Assembly (NCBI GenBank): GCA_037969585.1
Contig: JBBKXR010000070.1
Location: forward strand, 1-15,996
Reading direction: 5' to 3'
Source of the DNA: JBBKXR01 sp037969585
GTDB lineage: Bacteria; Verrucomicrobiota; Verrucomicrobiia; Verrucomicrobiales; DEV007
DNA length: 15,996 nt
Positions 1-6,450 of the stretch are shown piece by piece. A model generated the notes under the pieces. It was given only the letters and a program-made list of their open reading frames with translations, did no database searches and had not been told where the DNA came from. The stretch's first letter is position 1. The number at the start of each line of letters is the position of its first letter. A program made the position numbers and the translations under genes.

Positions 1-1
1 A

Positions 2-592
2 AATCACATCGTTATCACGGCGGTGGCGCGCGATGATCTCGCCGACGGCGGGGCCTGTCATTTTGCTGACACGATCAGGGCGGTGAGGGAAGTGAATCCC
101 GATATGACGATCGAAATCCTGGTGCCGGATTTTAATGAGAAGGACGATGCGCTCTGGTTGGTCATGGAAGCGCGACCGCACATTTTTAATCATAATCTCG
201 AGACCGTCGAGCGCCTGACACCATTGGTTCGATCGCGGGCTCAATATTGGCGTTCTTTGAACGTGTTAAAACGGGCAAAAGAGCTGGCCGCCGAGTTCGG
301 ATACAAGGTGGCGACCAAGAGTGGCATCATGCTTGGTCTTGGTGAAAGTGAACCGGAGATTCTGCAGGCGATGGATGACCTGCGAGAGCATGACGTCACC
401 GTTCTGACCATGGGCCAATATCTTCGTCCGTCGGTAAAACATCTGCCAGTAGTCGAGTATGTCACTCCCGAAATGTTTGATCGATTGAAGGAAATCGCCG
501 TTGAGAAAGGCTTTCGGCACGTCGCATCGGGACCGCTGGTACGCAGTTCCTATCATGCCGCCGATTTCAAGCCCGAGTTGGACTTGGACTGA
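2..592 (+). CDS. lipA: Lipoyl synthase LipA, C-terminal part (5' truncated by window edge)
   Basis: LipA is a cytoplasmic radical-SAM enzyme that inserts two sulfurs into protein-bound octanoyl groups to make the lipoyl cofactor of 2-oxoacid dehydrogenases and the glycine cleavage system. The reading frame is open from base 2, so the gene begins upstream. The GTG at 23 is an internal valine codon in the conserved stretch ITAVARDDLADGGA and is not a start. Family landmarks follow in order: the LVPDF segment, FNHNLETV, the TKSGIMLGLGE loop, GQYLRP, and the C-terminal RSSYHA motif whose serine is known to ligate the auxiliary iron-sulfur cluster. The cysteine motifs for the radical-SAM and auxiliary clusters lie outside the window. 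The 196 visible codons cover roughly the last two thirds of a typical LipA. Identity is very secure; upstream operon partners cannot be seen. Confidence 0.97.
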   Translation, partial: NHIVITAVARDDLADGGACHFADTIRAVREVNPDMTIEILVPDFNEKDDALWLVMEARPHIFNHNLETVERLTPLVRSRAQYWRSLNVLKRAKELAAEFGYKVATKSGIMLGLGESEPEILQAMDDLREHDVTVLTMGQYLRPSVKHLPVVEYVTPEMFDRLKEIAVEKGFRHVASGPLVRSSYHAADFKPELDLD

Positions 593-822
593 CCGAAGCG
601 TGAGGCCAAAATCGGAGAGGCTTCACTCGGCTGGCGTTGGGATTTCTACTAAGTAATTTTGGCTAAACATCACCGTAAAGCGGTGCTGTAGATAAAAATT
701 GTGTTTAACATAATTTTCGTAATTAGTTTTTATAAAATCTCCATATTCCCGACGAAAATCATTGCGTAGAAAAATGCCTTCGCCTAGGGAATCATTGCGT
801 TCAATTGCCCGCATTTGTTCCG
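593..822 (+). promoter_or_regulatory. AT-rich leader between lipA and the ankyrin/L,D-transpeptidase gene
   Basis: This 230-base gap has an AT-rich core: 39 G/C in 120 bases over 661-780 by hand count, against a mid-50s background. It holds a small hairpin (CACCG at 671-675 pairing with CGGTG at 681-685, no T-tract), a TTAACA at 705-710, and a TATAAA at 731-736. The 20-base spacing between the last two is longer than the usual sigma-70 optimum, so the promoter reading is weak. An 11-bp direct repeat lies just before the start codon. The region probably carries the promoter of the downstream gene. No open frame here looks like a real gene. Confidence 0.4.
757..800 (+). repeat. 11-bp direct repeat AATCATTGCGT, two copies 33 bp apart
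   Basis: AATCATTGCGT occurs at 757-767 and again at 790-800, start to start 33 bp. This is about three helical turns, so both copies face roughly the same side of the DNA. The second copy ends 22 bases before the ATG at 823. Such spacing would suit a dimeric or cooperatively binding regulator, but no regulator is identified and chance duplication in AT-rich DNA is possible. Confidence 0.5.
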
Positions 823-2916
823 ATGGTTCGTTCGAAAAGTAAATTTCCGCTAACGCTGGTGGCCCTGCTGATGGTCATCTGCGCGTTGATTTTTTGTATT
901 CGGTACTACAACGAACCGGTGAGAAGTGCTCATCGGGCATTGATTCTGCAGAATGTCAGTTCGGATGCGAATGGTGCGGTAGATGCTGCAAAATTGAATT
1001 CGCAATCTGTCTTGACGCTGCTCAGCACGGTGGGGGTCGACCTTGGCGAAAAAGCGGAGGCTGGAGAGACGCCTTTGATCGCAGCCGTGAAGAGACGGTC
1101 AACCGATGCGCTCGGATTCTTGCTCGCTGAACCTACAGTTTTAGCCAAATTGGAAGCTACCGATTCGAAAGCTTCGTGGACGGCTCTTGGGCATGCCTTA
1201 AATGAACGCAACTACGAATTAGCTACGGAATTATTGGCTGCAGGTGCCAAGCCAGCTGTCGAGTTGGTGCCCGGATTGCCGCTTCTGATCGAGGCACTGC
1301 AAAGTCGCGACATGAAGCTATTCGGCTACTTGCTCGACGCGGGTGCCGATCCCAATGTTGCCTCGCATGACGGTCAGACATGTCTGGCCTTGGCCTTGGA
1401 GATACAGAGCGGCGAGCTGGTGGCGCAGCTCGCCGATGCAGGCGTCGACGCGTCTATCGACAGTCCGAGCGGGGAGCCGTTGATGGTCGAGCAAGTTCGC
1501 TTGGGTTATCACGATCAGGTGGCCGCGTTGCTGGCGGCTGGAGCCGATCCTGACATTCAAACCGAAAGCGGCGCTACTTCGCTGATGACTGCCATCCAAT
1601 TGGACGACTCGGTGATGTGCGATCTCTTGCTTGACCGTGGAGCCGACGCTTCGCGTGGAGATAGTAATGGACGCACTCCTCTGTCGCTAGCGATTGCCGA
1701 CGGGAGAAAGCACTTTGTGGACCGGCTGATTAAAAGCGATGCAGCGGTCGAAGATCCGGCATTGGTTCACGCTGCTTATCAATCGGGGAGTCTGAAGATG
1801 GTCGAATCGCTGCTCAAGGCCGGTGCTCCGGTCGACGCTCGTAACCAAGCCGATGTGCGCCTGCTCGAAGTCGCCATCGAAGCTGGTGATATGAATGCGG
1901 CGGATCTAATTCTCAGTCATGGAGCCAATTGCGAAGGCATGCTCTGGTCCAGTCTGCGTAGCGGCAAAGATGAGCTGTTGAACTTGGTCATCAAGAATGG
2001 TTCTGACGTTCGTGAAAAAGACAAAGACGGAACAGAACCGATCGGTTATGCACTAGCCAATGACAGAGCCAGGGCAGCGGCGATTTTGCTCAGCCATGGG
2101 GCTGAAGCAGATGTCGCTCATCCAGACGGCGGAACTTGGCTGGCACACTCAATCGTAGCTGGCAAAGGAGAAATGGCCAAGGCGCTACTGGAGCACGGCG
2201 CCAAGTATGATGGCGAACCCGCGCCGGACGGATTGAGCTTGGTCGCTTGGGCCATTGCCAATGAAAACGGCGAAGTCGCTGAATTGCTAATTAAAGCGGG
2301 AGCAGCTGTCAACGAGCCGCTACCTTCGCCGGCGAGTGAAGCATTTCGCGAAAAATTTGGCAGCCGGACTTTCAAGTATCATTTGCAAACAGACCGGGGC
2401 GTCACGCTGCTCATGGTCGCAGCTGCGAAGAAAGATCACATCGCGGCGCGGGCGCTGGTAAGGGCAGGTGCTAAAGCCTCGGCCTACACCAAACGTGATC
2501 CTCTGTGGCCGGTGAACATTGCTGCATGGTATGGGGATGTGGAAATGATGCGCATCATGCTTGGCAAAACCGAGAAAGACGGTCGCAAGATCGTCATCGA
2601 CCTCAGTTCGCAAAAAGCGACGTTTTACGAGGACGGTGTCGTCCGCTTCACGACTCGAGTTTCGACTGGCAAAAAAGGTTTCAGCACCCCTCCTGGACAC
2701 TACGTTGTGACCAACAAACATCGTGACTGGAATTCGACGATCTACGGATCGAGCATGCCGTATTTCCTGCGCCTGAGCTGTGGTTCGTTTGGTCTGCATC
2801 AGGGCTATGTGCCGAGCTATCCTGCTTCACACGGATGCATCCGAGTGCCTGCAGGCAATGCCAAGGATATGTACTCCATCGCCGAACTTGGCGACGAAGT
2901 GGTGATCCAGCGATAG
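823..2916 (+). CDS. Membrane-anchored ankyrin-repeat protein with C-terminal L,D-transpeptidase (YkuD) domain
   Basis: L,D-transpeptidases cross-link peptidoglycan at meso-diaminopimelate or attach lipoproteins to it, using a catalytic cysteine in the periplasm. The protein (697 aa from ATG 823) starts with a basic stretch (RSKSK) and one hydrophobic segment at about residues 9-30, which suits an inner-membrane anchor with the rest outside the cytoplasm. About residues 75-575 are a long array of ankyrin-like repeats, roughly 13, many with the A(G/H)GAxP/D turn (for example LLDAGADPN, LLAAGADPD, LLKAGAPVD). From about 585 the YkuD domain follows, with GHYVVTNKH, GLHQG (His659) and ASHGCIRVP (His670, Cys672), so the active site looks complete. 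A TTG at 805 in the same frame would add six residues; ATG 823 is preferred because it directly precedes the basic, hydrophobic leader, although neither has a Shine-Dalgarno. The gene is flanked by gaps of 230 and 81 bases, so it is probably transcribed alone. Exact substrate and partner are unknown. Confidence 0.9.
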   Translation: MVRSKSKFPLTLVALLMVICALIFCIRYYNEPVRSAHRALILQNVSSDANGAVDAAKLNSQSVLTLLSTVGVDLGEKAEAGETPLIAAVKRRSTDALGFLLAEPTVLAKLEATDSKASWTALGHALNERNYELATELLAAGAKPAVELVPGLPLLIEALQSRDMKLFGYLLDAGADPNVASHDGQTCLALALEIQSGELVAQLADAGVDASIDSPSGEPLMVEQVRLGYHDQVAALLAAGADPDIQTESGATSLMTAIQLDDSVMCDLLLDRGADASRGDSNGRTPLSLAIADGRKHFVDRLIKSDAAVEDPALVHAAYQSGSLKMVESLLKAGAPVDARNQADVRLLEVAIEAGDMNAADLILSHGANCEGMLWSSLRSGKDELLNLVIKNGSDVREKDKDGTEPIGYALANDRARAAAILLSHGAEADVAHPDGGTWLAHSIVAGKGEMAKALLEHGAKYDGEPAPDGLSLVAWAIANENGEVAELLIKAGAAVNEPLPSPASEAFREKFGSRTFKYHLQTDRGVTLLMVAAAKKDHIAARALVRAGAKASAYTKRDPLWPVNIAAWYGDVEMMRIMLGKTEKDGRKIVIDLSSQKATFYEDGVVRFTTRVSTGKKGFSTPPGHYVVTNKHRDWNSTIYGSSMPYFLRLSCGSFGLHQGYVPSYPASHGCIRVPAGNAKDMYSIAELGDEVVIQR

Positions 2917-2997
2917 ATCTTTTCGACAACGTCCGATTGGGAGACGGCGTATATTCGCTCTGGCGTCGATCTGGATTTGTTGTCTAGATAAGCAACG

Positions 2998-5064
2998 ATG
3001 AAATTTGGAACGCTTTCGACTCAAAACCCGCATCATAGTGTCCGGCAAGCAAGGCTGCCTGCATTCGCTCCGCTCTTACTCATAGCTGCTATCTGGCTGG
3101 GAGGTTGGCCTACTGCGGTCGGTGCCGATAACCTGTCGAAATTTACCCGCCAGCCGTATCTGCAGCTGGCGACGCCCAGTTCGATGCGGATCGTGTGGCG
3201 GACCGCGTCAGAGATGACACCGGTGGTTCGTTTTGGTAAAAAGGCCGATGATCTGGACCAAATCATTGCGAATGAATTTGTAATTGTACGACGCCTGCTG
3301 GGCGAAAACGGTGGCGATGAAAGCATGCCGCTGCACAGTGCGCCGGAGGGTACTCGGCAGTTCGAGACCACGATTCAAGGACTGGAACATGACACTAGGT
3401 ATTGGTATGCCATCTTTGATGGTGATCGTCGCCTGACTCCGGATGGCGAAGCAGGTGAGACATATTTCTTTGAAACTCATCCCAAGCCTGATCCAGCGCC
3501 AAACCCGCTTGTGGAGCTGTTGATTCCGAAATCGCCACTGGCGTTCTGGGTGGTCGGTGACTCAGGTACCGGCGGCAGTGATCAGATCGCGGTTTTCGAT
3601 GCCATGCGCGACTACGTCAAAGATAAGAAGGTCGACATCGATATGTATCTGCACGTTGGCGACATGGCCTACGGCAGTGGCACTGACGCTGAATTCGGCG
3701 AGCGGTTCTTTGCTATCTACGAACCGCTGCTGCGAAACACGGTTTGCTGGCCGGCGATGGGGAATCACGAAGGAAAGACCTCGCGAGGAGACACCGGTGT
3801 TGGCCCTTACTACGACGCTTACGTTTGTCCAACTCGCGCCGAAGCCGGTGGCGTCGCATCGGGATTGGAGGCTTACTATTCGTTCGACTACGGTCCGGTG
3901 CATTTTGTGGTTCTCGATTCACACGATCTCGATCGCAGTCAGGACGCCCCGATGGCTCAGTGGCTAAAAGCGGACCTTGAGCAGACTCAGGCAGAATGGC
4001 TGGTCGCTTACTGGCATCATCCGCCGTACACCAAGGGCTCACATGACAGTGATCTGGAGCTGCAACTCATGGAAATGCATGAGAATTACATGCCGCTGCT
4101 TGAGAGTGCCGGCGTCGATCTAGTGCTCGGCGGGCACTCGCATATCTACGAGCGTTCGATGCTGATCGACGGCGCTTACGCCACGCCGACCACTGCCGAA
4201 AACGTCATCCTTGATGATGGCGATGGCGATCCGAAAGGTGACGGCGCCTATCGCAAGAGTGGCGGATTAAATCCCAATCAAGGAACGGTTGCTGTGGTTG
4301 CCGGCAATGGTGGTACCGGCGTACGACGAAAGGGGACCATGCCGGTCATGCGCAGCATTCTGACAGAGCACGGAAGTCTGCTGGTAACGATCGAAGGTAA
4401 CACGATGAACGGAGTGATGATCAACAAGGTGGGAGCCGAGCGGGATGTATTTTCGATCGTTAAACAGGGCGAAGTCATTCCTGAACGGGTCACCTCCCCG
4501 TGGCAACCGTCCGCTGCTCTTGATGCGCCGACAATGACTCAAGTCAAAGGTCAGGAAATGCCTGGCAAGTCGACAGCGGTGATCGATCAAGGTGATACCT
4601 GGAGTTACACTAAGAACCCCGACGATGGTGCGGGTTGGTACGGGCGAGATTTTGATTCAAGCACTTGGGAAACAGGTAAAGCCGGCTTCGGATACGGTGA
4701 CGGTGACGACGAAACCGTCCTCGACGACATGCGCAACAACTACACGATGCTGCGCATTCGGCGTGACTTTGAACTCAGCGAAAAAGCGCTCGCCGCAGGT
4801 GGACTCGGTTTGGCTTTGCGCTACGACGATGGATTCATTGCTTATGTGAATGGTAAGGAAGCACTGCGAGTCGGTGTCGATTTTGGAGCAGGCAAAAAGG
4901 CCAAGGGGGTGCTCGCCCACGAGGCAGGGCGCAAAGAGCGCTTCTTCCCGATCGAAACTAACCTGTTTCGCATCGGTAAAAATGTGATCGCGATCGAGGG
5001 GCACAATACCTCCAAAGGCAGCAGTGATTTCACGCTCGATCCGTATTTAATTCAGACAAAGTGA
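2998..5064 (+). CDS. Secreted purple-acid-phosphatase-like metallophosphoesterase with extra C-terminal domain
   Basis: This 688-aa protein is probably a secreted phosphatase or phosphodiesterase. An N-terminal signal peptide (hydrophobic about 24-38, likely cleavage after AVGA at 43) is followed by a fibronectin-III-like domain typical of purple acid phosphatases (about 47-155, starting FTRQPYLQ). The catalytic domain (about 180-460) shows every expected metal-ligand motif: GDSG (Asp188), GDMAY (Asp222, Tyr225), GNHE (Asn256, His257), WHHPP (His340) and GHSH (His380, His382). Tyr225 occupies the position of the charge-transfer tyrosine in iron-containing members. About 535-688 is a beta-rich C-terminal domain (WYGRDFDSSTW, GFGYGD, RYDDGFIAYVNG, GHN) resembling carbohydrate-binding-like jelly rolls often appended to PVC secreted enzymes; its ligand is unknown. 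The stop overlaps the start of the TPR gene by four bases, implying coupled translation. No strong Shine-Dalgarno precedes ATG 2998. The substrate cannot be read from sequence. Confidence 0.92.
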   Translation: MKFGTLSTQNPHHSVRQARLPAFAPLLLIAAIWLGGWPTAVGADNLSKFTRQPYLQLATPSSMRIVWRTASEMTPVVRFGKKADDLDQIIANEFVIVRRLLGENGGDESMPLHSAPEGTRQFETTIQGLEHDTRYWYAIFDGDRRLTPDGEAGETYFFETHPKPDPAPNPLVELLIPKSPLAFWVVGDSGTGGSDQIAVFDAMRDYVKDKKVDIDMYLHVGDMAYGSGTDAEFGERFFAIYEPLLRNTVCWPAMGNHEGKTSRGDTGVGPYYDAYVCPTRAEAGGVASGLEAYYSFDYGPVHFVVLDSHDLDRSQDAPMAQWLKADLEQTQAEWLVAYWHHPPYTKGSHDSDLELQLMEMHENYMPLLESAGVDLVLGGHSHIYERSMLIDGAYATPTTAENVILDDGDGDPKGDGAYRKSGGLNPNQGTVAVVAGNGGTGVRRKGTMPVMRSILTEHGSLLVTIEGNTMNGVMINKVGAERDVFSIVKQGEVIPERVTSPWQPSAALDAPTMTQVKGQEMPGKSTAVIDQGDTWSYTKNPDDGAGWYGRDFDSSTWETGKAGFGYGDGDDETVLDDMRNNYTMLRIRRDFELSEKALAAGGLGLALRYDDGFIAYVNGKEALRVGVDFGAGKKAKGVLAHEAGRKERFFPIETNLFRIGKNVIAIEGHNTSKGSSDFTLDPYLIQTK

Positions 5065-5942
5065 TCTGTTCCCGATCTAGAAAAACGACCGCGCTTCTGG
5101 GAGTGTTACTCCTGTACATCGGCTTGCTCACTTGTCACGGCCACGAAGGTCCGCCGGAAGTGATTCGTCGATTGACTCGAGACATCGATGCCGGGCGTGG
5201 CACGGCTGAGACGTTTCTAGCTCGAGCCATCGAATATCGTATTCTCAACAAACCCAGCCGGGCGGCGCGCGACTTGAGGCTCGCGACGCAGGCCGATCCT
5301 GATTTGGTGGCAGTCTGGCGTGAGTCTGCACAGGTCTTTCTCGATCTTGGGAATCCAGTATCAGCCGTTCATGCTGCACGGACAGCGTTGTTGAAGTGCG
5401 ATGATGATTCCCGTCAGGCGAGAGTCTGTCATTTACTGCTCGCTCAAACTCTGCGAAGTGCGGGGTCGTCCCGCGAAGCACTTGAAGTTATCGACGATGC
5501 ATTTTTAAATTGGCCGGAACAGGACGTTGATGCCTATTGGTTACGTTCAGAGATTCTGGACGAACTCGAACTGCAATCGCAAAGGCTGAAATGCCTGAGC
5601 CAGGGATGGGAGTCGACGGGTAGTGAGGTTCTGCGCATCGCATGGATCGAGGCATGTATCGATCTAGGGCGTGGTGCGGAAGTCTTACCGTTGATCGATG
5701 GTGGCCTTGCCGGAGCGCGATTAAAGGCGTCTTGGCGTGTGCGTCGAGCACGCGTTTTGCAAATACAGGGACACGACGATGAAGCTCGAGCGGAACTTCG
5801 AGCTGCTCTGTCCGAGTTGGAAATGCGCATTAATCCACAACGCCCGGACCCTGGCGTTATCAGGGATCACCGTCGCGCTTTTGAACTTTTGGCGAGTTTC
5901 AAAGTCTCGGCAAAACGTTCCACCGCGGAAGTTTCCGATTGA
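5061..5942 (+). CDS. Exported TPR-repeat protein, translationally coupled to the phosphoesterase
   Basis: The 293-aa product begins at a GTG (5061) that overlaps the phosphoesterase stop in the arrangement GTGA, a classic coupling overlap. No Shine-Dalgarno is visible, so ribosomes probably re-initiate. An N-terminal basic/hydrophobic leader (about residues 7-24) suggests export. The LLTC at 22-25 resembles a lipobox, but threonine at the -1 position is unusual, so lipidation is doubtful. About residues 45-260 look like degenerate TPR helices: AIEYRILNKPSRAARDLRLA, then VWRESAQVFLDLGNPVSAV, then LAQTLRSAGSSREALEVIDD, and further C-terminal helices. TPR domains bind other proteins, and the tight coupling suggests the secreted phosphoesterase or its assembly as a partner; that is inference. 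No catalytic motif is visible. Confidence 0.85.
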   Translation: MICSRSRKTTALLGVLLLYIGLLTCHGHEGPPEVIRRLTRDIDAGRGTAETFLARAIEYRILNKPSRAARDLRLATQADPDLVAVWRESAQVFLDLGNPVSAVHAARTALLKCDDDSRQARVCHLLLAQTLRSAGSSREALEVIDDAFLNWPEQDVDAYWLRSEILDELELQSQRLKCLSQGWESTGSEVLRIAWIEACIDLGRGAEVLPLIDGGLAGARLKASWRVRRARVLQIQGHDDEARAELRAALSELEMRINPQRPDPGVIRDHRRAFELLASFKVSAKRSTAEVSD

Positions 5943-5973
5943 GTCGGGCGCGGTTCTGTTCGATAGCGGTGGC

Positions 5974-6450
5974 ATGGTTAACACCCGACCCGAACCCGGC
6001 GACCCTGCGCCAAACTTTACCGTGCCAGTTGTGGGTGCCGATTTTGACAAAGATGCCAAGGTCACGCTTGCCGATCTGCGCGGCAAACCCGTTGTGCTGT
6101 ATTTCTATCCAAAGGACGATACGCCGGGCTGCACCAAGCAGGCCTGTGGCATTCGTGATGCCTGGGCCGAGTTGTCGAAGAGGGCCCACTTGTTCGGTGT
6201 CAGCATTGATCCGCCGAAGAAACATCAAAAATTCATCGAAAAATACGAACTGCCGTTTCCGCTGCTCAGCGATGAAGACAAATCCGTCGTCGAAGCTTAT
6301 GCGGTCTGGGTGGAGAAATCGATGTATGGCAAAACGTTCTGGGGAACGGAACGGACCACTTTTATCATCGATGCTGACGGCGTCATTTCTGCGGTTTTTC
6401 CAAAAGTAAAACCGGATGCTCACGTCGACCTAATATTGGAGGCGCTGTGA
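5974..6450 (+). CDS. bcp: Thioredoxin-dependent peroxiredoxin, Bcp/PrxQ type
   Basis: Bcp reduces hydrogen peroxide and organic hydroperoxides in the cytoplasm, with electrons from thioredoxin. The 158-aa protein has the family length and carries TPGCTKQACGIRD, with peroxidatic Cys53 and resolving Cys58 four residues apart, as in atypical two-cysteine PrxQ proteins. Other landmarks are PGDPAPNF near the N-terminus, VVLYFYPKDDTPGC, FGVSIDPPKKHQKF, FPLLSDED, and a late ERTTFIIDADG strand. The ATG at 5974 is chosen because it immediately precedes the conserved N-terminus. An in-frame extension to 5737 would overlap the TPR gene and adds no family-like sequence. The gap from the TPR gene is 31 bases, and the stop overlaps the next start by four bases (GTGA), so it sits in the same run. 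Confidence 0.96.
   Translation: MVNTRPEPGDPAPNFTVPVVGADFDKDAKVTLADLRGKPVVLYFYPKDDTPGCTKQACGIRDAWAELSKRAHLFGVSIDPPKKHQKFIEKYELPFPLLSDEDKSVVEAYAVWVEKSMYGKTFWGTERTTFIIDADGVISAVFPKVKPDAHVDLILEAL
6438..6442 (+). promoter_or_regulatory. Shine-Dalgarno GGAGG for rsmA-nudix
   Basis: A GGAGG core lies four bases upstream of the GTG at 6447, inside the end of bcp. It is one of very few good ribosome-binding sites in the window and supports the GTG start, where the overlap with the bcp stop alone would leave the start open. Confidence 0.7.

Noticed and set aside
23..592. Open frame with GTG at 23 as the start of a short gene
   Set aside because: It is the middle of lipA; conserved LipA sequence continues upstream of the GTG to the window edge.
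671..685. Small hairpin CACCG/CGGTG as a lipA terminator
   Set aside because: The stem is only five pairs and no T-tract follows.
623..814. 63-codon minus-strand frame in the AT-rich leader
   Set aside because: No start signal and no recognisable protein features; its composition follows the AT-rich DNA, and it crosses the start of the plus-strand gene.
805..822. TTG 805 as start of the ankyrin/L,D-transpeptidase gene
   Set aside because: It adds only six residues with no Shine-Dalgarno; ATG 823 sits directly before the basic, hydrophobic leader. Not strictly excluded.
2320..2799. 159-codon minus-strand frame inside the L,D-transpeptidase gene
   Set aside because: It is a shadow of the coding strand, running opposite to the conserved YkuD motifs, with no family resemblance.
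5737..5973. N-terminal extension of the peroxiredoxin by 79 codons
   Set aside because: It overlaps the TPR gene in another frame and does not resemble Bcp; the canonical N-terminus begins at 5974.
5899..6423. 174-codon minus-strand frame across bcp
   Set aside because: It is antisense to a well-conserved peroxiredoxin, and no motif or start signal supports it.
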